The translations under genes and the position numbers were made by a program. From NCBI GenBank assembly GCA_965198895.1, contig OZ240676.1, forward strand, positions 2,480,001 through 2,544,000: a stretch of DNA of 64,000 nucleotides, given 5' to 3'. Positions 17,537 to 25,209 of the stretch are shown in pieces. The notes beneath the pieces were generated by a model that was not told the DNA's origin, made no database searches, and saw only the letters and a list, made by a program, of their open reading frames with translations. This stretch comes from LMUY01 sp965198895 (GTDB lineage Bacteria; Pseudomonadota; Alphaproteobacteria; Acetobacterales; Acetobacteraceae). The first letter of the stretch is position 1, and each line of letters opens with the position of its first letter.

Positions 17537-18286
17537 ATGTCCGACACGATCGAGCGTGATGCCTACCGCTTCATCCCCGGCCCCTTCCAATACTCCGCCG
17601 GCGTCGCGGCCAAGCCGGGCTTCGCCATGCAACGTGTGCGCTTCGTGAACCCGGTGCCGCTGGTGGAGGGATTCCGCCGCATCGAGGCGTTCATGACCGC
17701 CGAAGGCCTGCCCTTCACCGCCTTCGCCGCCTGCGAGTTGCGCTCCCCCGCACCGTTCACCGATGCCGGGTTCATCGCATTCAACCGCGAGTATGTCGGC
17801 ACGCTCGAGCGCTGGGGCATCTTCAAAAACGAGGAAAATCCGGTCGCCCGTAGCAACGTGTGTCCCGAGATTCATAAACCCGACGGCCCGAGCTTCCACG
17901 CCTTCAGCCTGGCTGTACCTGCACCCGGCGCGCCCGCCTCGTTCGTGATCGCGGGCAGCGGTGAATCGCAGGAAGGTGCAGGTGCATACCGGGACCGGAC
18001 GGTGCGCTACGGCGAAACCAGCACGGAGGGCATGCGCGACAAGATCGCCCACGTGATGACCACGATGGAGCGCCGGATGGCGGCGGTCGGCGCGACTTGG
18101 GCGGACACCACGGCGACGCAGATCTACACCGTGTTCGACATCCACCCCCATCTGGCCGACGGCATCGTGGCGCGCGGTGCGGCGCGGCACGGCGTCGACT
18201 GGCATTTCTGCCGCCCGCCGGTGATCGGGCTGGACTACGAGATGGATTGCCGCGGCGTGCACTTGGAGCGAGTGCTCCCGGCTTAG
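17537..18286 (+). CDS. CnbZ-like protein (2-aminomuconate-type deaminase family)
   Basis: A 249-residue soluble protein without signal peptide or membrane segment. From memory the pattern of conserved blocks (RFIPGPFQYSAGVAA at the start, ACELRSPAPFT, NPVARSNVCPE, FVIAGSGE, WADTTATQIYTV, WHFCRPPVIGLDYEMDCR at the end) matches the family annotated as 2-amino-5-chloromuconate deaminase CnbZ. That family acts in nitroaromatic and aminophenol meta-cleavage. No other gene of such a pathway is in the window, so the true substrate may differ. It follows the NMT1-type importer in the same direction with a 58-base gap, so it may process the imported compound. A family B repeat follows. Confidence 0.5.
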   Translation: MSDTIERDAYRFIPGPFQYSAGVAAKPGFAMQRVRFVNPVPLVEGFRRIEAFMTAEGLPFTAFAACELRSPAPFTDAGFIAFNREYVGTLERWGIFKNEENPVARSNVCPEIHKPDGPSFHAFSLAVPAPGAPASFVIAGSGESQEGAGAYRDRTVRYGETSTEGMRDKIAHVMTTMERRMAAVGATWADTTATQIYTVFDIHPHLADGIVARGAARHGVDWHFCRPPVIGLDYEMDCRGVHLERVLPA

Positions 18287-18293
18287 CGCAGCC

Positions 18294-18433
18294 CGTCATG
18301 CCAGGGCTTGACCCTGGCATGACGGCGTCCCGCACACACCGGCCCCGCAGCGTTGCATGCGACGGTGCCAAGCACGGGCCTGACGTCACCAGCCCAATCG
18401 CGTGGATGCGAGGGTCAAGCCCTGGCATGACGG
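18294..18433. repeat. Family B ~140-bp element (copy 2)
   Basis: This copy has the cleanest termini: CGTCATGCCAGGGCTTGACC at the left end, and the reverse complement AGGGTCAAGCCCTGGCATGA at the right. The interior is similar to copy 1 at 7011. It lies between the CnbZ-like gene and the convergent livF-like gene. Confidence 0.75.
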
Positions 18434-18440
18434 TGGCGCT

Positions 18441-19148
18441 CTACAGCCCCAGATACGCCTCCTTCACCCGCTGATCCCCTGCCAGCGCCTCCGACGTCCC
18501 GCTGAGCACGATCCGGCCGCGGTCCAGCACGAATCCCTCACCTGCCAGGTCCAGCGCCGTCGCCACGTCCTGTTCCACCACGAGCAACGACGTCCCGGTC
18601 GCCGGCACCCCGGCCAGGGTCGCCGCCAACTCGTCCACCAGGCGCGGCGCCAACCCCAGCGACAATTCGTCGATCAGCAACAGCTTGGGCTCGGACATCA
18701 GGCCGCGGGCGATCGCGCACATCTGCTGCTCCCCACCCGACATGGTGGACGCATCCTGCCGGCGACGCTCCTGCAGGCGGGGGAACAGCGCGTAGGCCCG
18801 CTCCAGCCCGCGGGCGGCGGCGGGGCGGGTGGTGTAGGCGCCCAACAATAAATTATCTTCCACGGACATGCCGGCGAACAGGCGGCGGCCCTCCGGCACG
18901 TGCGCGATGCCGGCCTCCAGCACCTGGTCCGGCCGCAGGCGGTCGAGCGACGCGCCCTGGAACCGCACCCGGCCCCCCAGCGCGGGCAACTGGCCGGATA
19001 GGGTGCGCAGCAGCGTCGTCTTGCCCGCACCGTTGGACCCAACCAGGCAAGCGATACCGGGCTCGGCCATGCGCAGCGTCACATCCCACAGCACCTGCAC
19101 CGCGCCGTAGCCGGCCTGCAGCCCCTCGATTTCCAGCAGCGGCGTCAC
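18441..19148 (-). CDS. livF: Branched-chain amino acid-type ABC transporter ATP-binding protein
   Basis: A 235-residue LivF-type ATPase with Walker A VGSNGAGKTT, signature MSGGEQQMCAIARGL, Walker B LLLIDELSLGLAP and VVEQDVATAL. LAPRLVDEL after Walker B and the short C-terminus are typical of LivF rather than LivG. The GTG at 19148 is chosen because it overlaps the livG stop by 4 bases (GTGA). It is the last gene of a long minus-strand run. The cargo of LivFGMHK systems ranges from branched-chain amino acids to amides and urea, so the symbol describes the subunit type only. Confidence 0.85.
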   Translation of the reverse strand: MTPLLEIEGLQAGYGAVQVLWDVTLRMAEPGIACLVGSNGAGKTTLLRTLSGQLPALGGRVRFQGASLDRLRPDQVLEAGIAHVPEGRRLFAGMSVEDNLLLGAYTTRPAAARGLERAYALFPRLQERRRQDASTMSGGEQQMCAIARGLMSEPKLLLIDELSLGLAPRLVDELAATLAGVPATGTSLLVVEQDVATALDLAGEGFVLDRGRIVLSGTSEALAGDQRVKEAYLGL

Positions 19149-19885
19149 GCTCGGTTCCGTTCGGCGTAGCGGGTGCCGAGATAGGCCTCGATCACCGCCG
19201 GGTCGGCGAGCACGGCGGCGGGTGCGCCGTCGGCGATCAGCCGGCCGTGATGCAGCACCATGACCCGGCTGCACAGGCCCGACACGACGCGCATCAGGTG
19301 CTCCACCAACAGCACCGTCACGCCCTCCGCCGCGATGCCGCGGATCAGGGTCAGCGCGCCGGCGATTTCGGAGGCATTCAGCCCGGCGTTTACCTCATCC
19401 AGCAGCAGCATGCGCGGGCGGGCGGCGAGCGCCTTGGCGACTTCGAGCCGCTTGCGTTGCGCCAGGGTGAGTTGTGCCGCGGGCCGTCCGGCTTCGGCAC
19501 CCAGGCCGACCCGGTGCAACACGGCCTCCGCCCAACCGCGGGCGCGGGGCAGGGAGGGTTCGGCGCGGGCGAACAACGCGCCGGCGGCGACGTTGTCCAG
19601 CACCGTCATGGCGGGGAAAGGCTGCACGATCTGGTAGGTGCGGGCGAGCTGCAGCCGGGCGATCTGGAACGGCTTCAACCCGCCAAGCGCCTTGCCGCCA
19701 AAGCTGACCCGGCCGCGATACGGCACCGCGCCGCTCACGGCGTTGATGAACGTGGTCTTGCCGGCGCCGTTCGGCCCGATCAGGCCGATGACCTCACCGG
19801 GCTGCGCCTGCAGCGACACGTCCGCCAGCGCCTGCAACCCTGCGAAGCGCACGCCGAGGCCCTCGACCTGCAGCAGTGCCGTCAT
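19145..19885 (-). CDS. livG: Branched-chain amino acid-type ABC transporter ATP-binding protein
   Basis: A 246-residue LivG-type ATPase. Walker A GPNGAGKTT is at about residues 37-45, and RTYQIVQPFPAMTVLDNV follows with the LivG-type Q-loop. Walker B is MLLLDEVNAGLNASE, and VLLVEHLMRVV has the switch histidine. The signature region reads LTLAQRKRLEVAKAL instead of the usual LSYGQQRRLE, a degenerate form seen in some LivG proteins. The ATG overlaps the stop of the livM-type gene and the stop overlaps the livF-type start, so the three are translationally coupled. Confidence 0.87.
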   Translation of the reverse strand: MTALLQVEGLGVRFAGLQALADVSLQAQPGEVIGLIGPNGAGKTTFINAVSGAVPYRGRVSFGGKALGGLKPFQIARLQLARTYQIVQPFPAMTVLDNVAAGALFARAEPSLPRARGWAEAVLHRVGLGAEAGRPAAQLTLAQRKRLEVAKALAARPRMLLLDEVNAGLNASEIAGALTLIRGIAAEGVTVLLVEHLMRVVSGLCSRVMVLHHGRLIADGAPAAVLADPAVIEAYLGTRYAERNRA

Positions 19886-20793
19886 GCGCGCATGCGCCGG
19901 ATGCGGCCGATGACGCCCTCGGGCAGGAAGATCGCCAGCACCACCACCACGGCGCCCAACACGGCGGCGTGGATCGAGAGGAAGCTGGCCCATACCGTTT
20001 GCTCCAGCAGCAGGAACAGCCCGGCGCCCAACACCGGCCCGGCCACGGTCCCGGCGCCGCCGAGCATGGCCATGATGATCGGCTCGACCGTCAGCACGAG
20101 GTCGAATACGTCGCCGGGCTCGATGTAGGACACGCTGGACGCATAGATCGCCCCGGCCGGCCCGGCGATGGCGGCGGACAACGCGAACGCCGCCACCTTG
20201 GCCACGCGCGCGTTCAGCCCGAGCATACCGGCCGCTGTCTCGTTCTGCCGGATGCAGCGCAGCGCGAAGCCGAGCCGCCCGGCCGCGACCCAGGCCGCCG
20301 CCGCGACGGCGATGAGGGCGACGACCACCTGGCCGGCGTAGAAGATCAGCGCCTGCCTTTCGGGGCTGGACGTCATCACCGGCAGGTTCAGCCCCATGCC
20401 GCCGCCCGTGAGATCGGTCCAGTTGGTGGTGAGTTGGCGCAACACGATCACCACGGCCAGGCTGGCGATGGCGAAATAGTGGCCACGCAGCGGCAGCACG
20501 ATCCAGCCGACCGCCACCGCCACCATCCCGGCGGCCACTCCCCCCGCCGCCCAGGCGAGCGGCAGCGGTGCCCCGGCACCCTGCGCCAATGCCCCGGCAT
20601 AGGCGCCTACGCCGAAGAATGCCGCCGTGGCGAAGGAGGGATAGCCAGCCATGCCGCCGATCAGGTTCCAACTGGTCGCTAGCGTGATGTCCATCGCGAG
20701 CGTCATGCCGAGGCGCAGCGCGTAGGGTCCCCCTAAGGCCGCCAAGGCGAGCGAAACGACGATGGCAGCCGCGAGCCAAAGGACCGCCTTCAC
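19882..20793 (-). CDS. livM: Branched-chain amino acid-type ABC transporter permease
   Basis: A 303-residue LivM-type permease with about nine hydrophobic segments. It carries the family blocks SWNLIGGMAGYPSFATAAFFGVGAYA (about 41-66), LRGHYFAIASLAVV (about 102-115) and MLGGAGTVAGPVLGAG (about 243-258). The GTG start at 20793 overlaps the livH-type stop by 4 bases. It forms the membrane channel with the livH-type protein. Confidence 0.87.
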   Translation of the reverse strand: MKAVLWLAAAIVVSLALAALGGPYALRLGMTLAMDITLATSWNLIGGMAGYPSFATAAFFGVGAYAGALAQGAGAPLPLAWAAGGVAAGMVAVAVGWIVLPLRGHYFAIASLAVVIVLRQLTTNWTDLTGGGMGLNLPVMTSSPERQALIFYAGQVVVALIAVAAAAWVAAGRLGFALRCIRQNETAAGMLGLNARVAKVAAFALSAAIAGPAGAIYASSVSYIEPGDVFDLVLTVEPIIMAMLGGAGTVAGPVLGAGLFLLLEQTVWASFLSIHAAVLGAVVVVLAIFLPEGVIGRIRRMRA

Positions 20794-21653
20794 GCAAACC
20801 CCTTGCGGCCGAACAGCCCGTCCGGCCGCACGGCGAGCAGCAGGATCAGCAGCACGAAGGAGGCGATGGAGGCGTTTTCGGAGCCGAGATACAACGCAGC
20901 GACGCTCTCGATCAGCCCCAGTGCGATTCCGCCGGCCGCAGCGCCGATCACGCTGCCGAGGCCGCCCAGCACGCAGACGGTGAACGCGGTGCCGAGATAG
21001 GACTCCGACGATAGCGGCGAGATCGGGAACACCAGGCCGAGCAGCGCCCCCGCGGCACCGGCCAGCCCGGCGCCGAGTGCGAAGGTGGCGATGTACACGC
21101 GGCGGACACGGATCCCCATCAGCGCCGCCGCGTCGCCGTCCATCCGCACGGCGACGATCGCGCGCCCCAGCCACGAGCGGCGCAGCAGCAGCCAGAGCAG
21201 CCCCGTCATCGCCAGCGCCGCCGTGGCCGCCATGGCGCGGTCGAGCGGAATGCGTAACCCGCCGAGCACGGCGGTCCCGGGGCTCCAGGACGGGCGGATG
21301 GTGCGGTAGTCCGCGCCGAAGCCGAGCAGCAGGGCGTTGTTCAGCATCAGGTCGAGCCCGAACGTGACCACCAGCGTGATCAGCACGGGCGCGCCGACCA
21401 CCGGGTTGAGCAAGCCAGCCTGGAGGAACGCGCCCAGCGCCGCGGTGATCAGTGCCACGAATGGCAATGCCACCAGCGGATGCAGGCCGAGATCGCGCCA
21501 CGCCAGCCAGGCCAGATAGCTGCCGAGCACCACCATCGTGCCGTGCAGCAGGTTGATGACGTTCAGCACGCCCCACACGAGGGAGAACCCGGCGGCGACA
21601 CAGGCATACAGCCCACCGAGGATGAGCCCGTTGACGAGAACCTGCGCGATCAT
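20790..21653 (-). CDS. livH: Branched-chain amino acid-type ABC transporter permease
   Basis: A 287-residue LivH-type permease. The N-terminus MIAQVLVNGLILGGLYACVAAGFSLVWGVLNVINLLHG is the standard LivH opening. The C-terminal half has LLGLVFPISPLSSESYLGTAFTVCVLGGLGSVIGA. The frame is open for another 26 codons upstream, but those codons lie in a family A repeat and have no similarity, so the ATG at 21653 is used. A repeat element separates it from the binding-protein gene. Confidence 0.88.
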   Translation of the reverse strand: MIAQVLVNGLILGGLYACVAAGFSLVWGVLNVINLLHGTMVVLGSYLAWLAWRDLGLHPLVALPFVALITAALGAFLQAGLLNPVVGAPVLITLVVTFGLDLMLNNALLLGFGADYRTIRPSWSPGTAVLGGLRIPLDRAMAATAALAMTGLLWLLLRRSWLGRAIVAVRMDGDAAALMGIRVRRVYIATFALGAGLAGAAGALLGLVFPISPLSSESYLGTAFTVCVLGGLGSVIGAAAGGIALGLIESVAALYLGSENASIASFVLLILLLAVRPDGLFGRKGFA

Positions 21654-21660
21654 CGTGCTG

Positions 21661-21777
21661 CTCCCTCTCCTGCGGGCGGGAGAGGGCCGGGGTGAGGGTG
21701 CGACTGCCGCCACAAGGAAGTTCGGAGCCAAGCAGCCCTCACCCCGACCCTCTCCCGTGAAGAACGGGAGAGGGAGA
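21661..21777. repeat. Family A composite palindromic element
   Basis: Two hairpins (CTCCCTCTCC...GGGAGAGGG at 21661, CCTCTCCCGTG...GGGAGAGGGAG at the right end) flank a spacer of about 55 bases. Around the spacer GGGTGAGGGTGCG faces CCCTCACCCCGACC, so the whole unit can fold into a three-stem structure. It lies in the livK-livH intergenic gap and may lower or stabilise downstream mRNA. Confidence 0.75.
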
Positions 21778-21792
21778 CGTTAGCGGGCTTCA

Positions 21793-22992
21793 CTAGGCGC
21801 GCCGGAAACTGGCCTGCTTGATTTCGTCGGGGTAGAGCACCACCAGCTTACCGTCCTGGATCTGCAGCACGGGCGGCTTGAGCCCGCTCTCTTGCCCGTC
21901 CGGACCGAATTTGAGCGGGCCGAAGAAGGTGGGCGCATCGAGCTTGGCCAAAGCGTCGCGCAACGCGACCGGGTCGGTGGTGCCGGCGGCTTCGGCAGCG
22001 AGTTGCACCGCGACGCCGCAGGCCACGGCGGAGGCCTCGCCGTAATCCGGCACGGCGCCCAGCTTGGCCTGGTAGGCCGCCACGAAGGCATCGGTGGTGG
22101 CCCATGGCCCCTTGCAGCCGGTGTAACCCGCGGCGGGCGCCCACCACGAAGCAGTGGTCACGTTGTTGGCGAGCGGGCCAAGCTCCTCGCGGAACTCGCG
22201 ATAGGCGGGGCCGGCCAGCATGGTGATCACGGGGGCGGTCAGCTGCAACTCGGCCATTTGGCGGCGGATCAGCATCAAGTCGTTCACGTAGCCGGTGGCG
22301 AACACCCATTTCGGCGCCGACGCAGCCATGGCGGACAGCGCGCTCGCATGGTCCATCGTGCCGATCGCGTATTTGTCGAAGCTGAGCACGGTGATGCCGT
22401 GCGCCTTGGCGGCAATCTCCATCTCCTGCGCGATGGCCAGCGGGAACAGGTCGTTGCGCGCCAGGATCGCGATGCTGGTCACGTCCGGCGCCTGGGCGCG
22501 CACGATGTCCACCAGCGGCGTCGTTAGCGTGGCGTTCGGGGTGAAGGTGCCGAACAGGTATTTGTAGCCCTGGTCGTACACCTCGACGGAGGACGCGCTG
22601 GCGGCGATCAGCGGCACCTTGTAGCGCTCGGCGACCGAGGACGTCGCCTTGGTCGCGCCCGAGCCAAGCGGGCCGAACAGCACGGTGGCTTTGTCCTGCG
22701 TGATCAGCCGGTCCGCCGCCTGCACCGCGCGGGGCGTGTTGGATTGGTAGTCGGCGAACACCAGCCGCGGCTTGATCCGCTGCCCACCGACCATCACGCC
22801 GCCCGCCGCATTCACCGTGTCGGCCCAGAACTGGTAGCCGCGCTGCTGCTTGGCCCCGTCCGGGGCCAGGCCGCCGGTGATGGGCAGGGGCGCGCCGATC
22901 ACCCATTCCTGCGTCTGCGCCCGCACGACAGCAGGTGTGGCAAGGCTGGCCGCAGCTGTGGCCAGCGCGGTACGCCGGGTGATCGCGGGCAT
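21793..22992 (-). CDS. ABC transporter substrate-binding protein, branched-chain amino acid/amide type
   Basis: A 399-residue periplasmic binding protein (Peripla_BP_6 type). The leader MPAITRRTALATAAASLATPAVVRAQ has a twin arginine and an A-x-A-like cleavage site near residue 25. The mature start WVIGAPLPITGGLAPDG and the motif VLFGPLGSGATKATSSVAE are typical of LivJ/LivK/AmiC-like proteins. Ligands in the family include leucine, amides, urea and aromatic acids. It lies 15 bases after the aspartate dehydrogenase gene, so the importer belongs to the same operon as the amidase and related genes upstream. Confidence 0.87.
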   Translation of the reverse strand: MPAITRRTALATAAASLATPAVVRAQTQEWVIGAPLPITGGLAPDGAKQQRGYQFWADTVNAAGGVMVGGQRIKPRLVFADYQSNTPRAVQAADRLITQDKATVLFGPLGSGATKATSSVAERYKVPLIAASASSVEVYDQGYKYLFGTFTPNATLTTPLVDIVRAQAPDVTSIAILARNDLFPLAIAQEMEIAAKAHGITVLSFDKYAIGTMDHASALSAMAASAPKWVFATGYVNDLMLIRRQMAELQLTAPVITMLAGPAYREFREELGPLANNVTTASWWAPAAGYTGCKGPWATTDAFVAAYQAKLGAVPDYGEASAVACGVAVQLAAEAAGTTDPVALRDALAKLDAPTFFGPLKFGPDGQESGLKPPVLQIQDGKLVVLYPDEIKQASFRRA

Positions 22993-23007
22993 AGGAATGT
23001 CCTTCGG

Positions 23008-23799
23008 CTAGGTGCCCACGGAGAGCGGGCTGCGCAGCTTGCGCAACAAAGCCACCACCGACAAGGCGGTGATGCGCCCGGTACGCGGGTTCTCGCTCGG
23101 TACGTTCTCGATCTGCAGGCTGAACCGGGCGGAATCGGCCTCGACATCGATGCGGTGGACGTTGCGGGTGACTGCCGGGTCGGCCCAGATGGCAATCTGC
23201 GTGCGGTCGGCGCCAATGCCGGCGAGGGACAAGGCCGCCGCCACGTTGACGTTGGCGGGGAAGCCGCGCGCTGCCTCCCGCGCGGTGCCTTCGAACACCA
23301 GCAGCGCCTCGGTCAGCCCGTCGACGTTGATGCCGTTTCGCACCAGATGCGGCGCGCCGGCCAGGCCGCCCGGCGGCTTGCGGGTGGTCATCCGCACGCT
23401 GTGGATCGTGCCCTCCGCCGCGGCCGAGACGGCGTCCAGGCCGAGCAGCGCCCCCGTCGGCACCAGGAGGCGGCCGCCATGGGCGCGGGCCAGGTCGACC
23501 AGATCCATCCGCTCGAGCAGGGCGCCGCAGCTCAGCACGACCACGCTGCGGCCGGCGTGGAGGGCGGGCTCGGCGATGGCGGGGAGCACGGCGGAGGGCG
23601 CGCACTCGACGATGATGTCCGCCAGGTCGGCCAGCGCACCGACATCGGTGACCGTGACGCCATCCGGCAACAGGGCGCGCGCCGCTGCTTGATTGCGTGC
23701 GCCCACTGCCACCAGCGACAGGCCGGGGATATCTGCGAGCAGGTGGGTGGCAATCGACTTGCCGATGGCGCCGTAGCCCGCGATGGCGACACGCAGCAT
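23008..23799 (-). CDS. nadX: L-aspartate dehydrogenase (NadX-like)
   Basis: A 263-residue NAD(P)-dependent dehydrogenase. The Rossmann loop GYGAIGKSIATHL (about residues 8-20), the VECAPSAVLPAIAEPAL block (about 64-80) and the LLVPTGALLGLDAVSAAAEG block (about 112-131) match aspartate dehydrogenases. The catalytic-histidine region is NVHRIDVEA. In NAD synthesis such enzymes make iminoaspartate; here no nadA or nadC is adjacent. A role in handling aspartate or another amino acid released by the amidase pathway is more likely, but this is inference. It is 4 bases from the next upstream gene and 15 bases from the binding-protein gene. Confidence 0.75.
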   Translation of the reverse strand: MLRVAIAGYGAIGKSIATHLLADIPGLSLVAVGARNQAAARALLPDGVTVTDVGALADLADIIVECAPSAVLPAIAEPALHAGRSVVVLSCGALLERMDLVDLARAHGGRLLVPTGALLGLDAVSAAAEGTIHSVRMTTRKPPGGLAGAPHLVRNGINVDGLTEALLVFEGTAREAARGFPANVNVAAALSLAGIGADRTQIAIWADPAVTRNVHRIDVEADSARFSLQIENVPSENPRTGRITALSVVALLRKLRSPLSVGT

Positions 23800-23802
23800 T
23801 GG

Positions 23803-24819
23803 TCAGGCCATCCAGCGCCGGACGGCGGCTTTGAGGAACGCCGCATCCGCCGGGTCGACGTTTGGATTGCCGGCACGATGGCCCCAGATGCTGGGGATCG
23901 GGTGCAATTCGGCGTGTGCGAGGTGGTGGCTTTCCGCCTCGTTGTCGGCGACGCGAAAATACAGGTCGGTCGCGCCCGGCAGCAGTAGAACGCGCGCCTT
24001 GATCGCGGCCAGGGCACGCGGCAGGTCGCCGCCGTATAGCGCGTTGTCGGCGATGTCGGCGTGATACCAGGCGATCGCCTGCGCGTACAAATTCGCGGCC
24101 CGGCGGCTGGCGAAGCGCTCGGCCCAATCGGTGCGCAGGAAATTCTCCAGGTCGGGCGCGCCGAGGGCGGTGCGATGCAGGTCGGCCCGGTAGAAATCCT
24201 GGCTCAATCCCCACCCGGCATAGATATGGCCGAATGCGCGCAACGCCGCTTTCGGTTCGGACGAGAAGCGGCCATTGCCGATGTGTTCGGGCGCTGCCTC
24301 CAACGTGCGGAGCAGGCCCGACAGGAACACCTTGTTGTGGACGGCGGTGCGGGCACTGCCGCAGACCACGATGGCGCGCTGAACCATGGCCGGATACAGC
24401 GCCGCCCAGTGATACGCCTGCAGCCCGCCCATGGAGAACCCGTAGACGGCGGCGATCGTGTCCACGCCGAACTGCTCCGTCACCAGCCGGTGCTGCGCCC
24501 GCACGTTGTCGGCCACCGTGACCAGATTAGGATAATCCGGTGTCTCCGCCGCCCCGGACGAAACGGCGTTGGAGAACATGTCCACCGCCACGATGCACCA
24601 GCGCGTTGGGTCGAGGATGCCGTCCGGCCCGACCAGCCAGGCCATGTCGGTGTGTTGCGCGCTATAGCTGCTGGGATAGAGGATCAGGTTGTCGCGGGCG
24701 GCGTTCAACGTGCCGTGCCGCTCCCAGCCGATCTGGGCGTTGCGGATCGTGCCGCCTTTTTCTGCCGCGAAATCACCGAGTGCGAACGAGCCGCTTTCCT
24801 TAGGCCAATCCATACTCAT
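23803..24819 (-). CDS. Alpha/beta hydrolase of the homoserine O-acetyltransferase (MetX)-like group
   Basis: A 338-residue alpha/beta-fold protein. Serine nucleophile motif GFSMGGLQAYHWA is at about residues 128-140. The GLQAYHWA continuation and LGAPDLENFLRTDW resemble MetX-like acyltransferases, though many members of this group are hydrolases of unknown role. The catalytic aspartate is probably in LLLPGATDLYF and the histidine in IPSIWGHRAG. The gene overlaps the downstream end of the HpxZ/AtzH-like gene by 4 bases. It lies in an operon with an amidase and importers, so a hydrolase acting on an imported ester or amide is as likely as an acetyltransferase. Confidence 0.7.
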   Translation of the reverse strand: MSMDWPKESGSFALGDFAAEKGGTIRNAQIGWERHGTLNAARDNLILYPSSYSAQHTDMAWLVGPDGILDPTRWCIVAVDMFSNAVSSGAAETPDYPNLVTVADNVRAQHRLVTEQFGVDTIAAVYGFSMGGLQAYHWAALYPAMVQRAIVVCGSARTAVHNKVFLSGLLRTLEAAPEHIGNGRFSSEPKAALRAFGHIYAGWGLSQDFYRADLHRTALGAPDLENFLRTDWAERFASRRAANLYAQAIAWYHADIADNALYGGDLPRALAAIKARVLLLPGATDLYFRVADNEAESHHLAHAELHPIPSIWGHRAGNPNVDPADAAFLKAAVRRWMA

Positions 24820-25208
24820 GCTCCTTCTGGCATAACCGAGACGTGGGCCGCGATCACTTTCCAGCCGATATCGGGGAAGCGCACCCAGGTCTGGCTCTGC
24901 CGCCCGATACCGTCCTGTCCCCGCGGTTTGTATTCCAGGTTGACGGTGGCGAGGTCGGTGCCGAGCGTCAGGATCTCGAGCCGCACCCGCGTCTCCTTCG
25001 ATCCGCCGGGCACTGGCTTGGCGGCAACGCGGGAGGCGTGGATGGCGTCGAAGCCATAGCCGTTGTCGCGCAAAGAATAGCGGATCGTGTGCGGACTGTT
25101 CCAGAACGTGGCGTCCAGTACGTCGACGTTCTTGTCGATCAGCGCCTGTTCGTACGCCTCGAACAGGGCCGCCACTTCGGCGACGATTTCGGGCTTGTTC
25201 AGCTCCAT
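24816..25208 (-). CDS. AtzH/HpxZ-like protein (DUF3225 type)
   Basis: A 130-residue NTF2-like protein. The sequence opening MELNKPEIVAEVAALFEAYEQALIDKNVDVLDATFW and the core WNSPHTIRYSLRDNGYGFDAIHASR are characteristic of the DUF3225 family, which includes HpxZ (oxalurate catabolism) and AtzH (cyanuric acid breakdown). It starts one base after the stop of the amidase gene and overlaps the following hydrolase gene by 4 bases. Pairing of this small protein with an amidase-signature enzyme is known from both pathways, so the two probably act together on a carboxylated urea or amide. Confidence 0.75.
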   Translation of the reverse strand: MELNKPEIVAEVAALFEAYEQALIDKNVDVLDATFWNSPHTIRYSLRDNGYGFDAIHASRVAAKPVPGGSKETRVRLEILTLGTDLATVNLEYKPRGQDGIGRQSQTWVRFPDIGWKVIAAHVSVMPEGA

Positions 25209-25209
25209 C

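Noticed and set aside
19145..20797. Single 550-residue livG reading frame extending far upstream
   Set aside because: Only the last 246 residues match LivG; the upstream part is an out-of-frame reading of the livM-type gene without family motifs.
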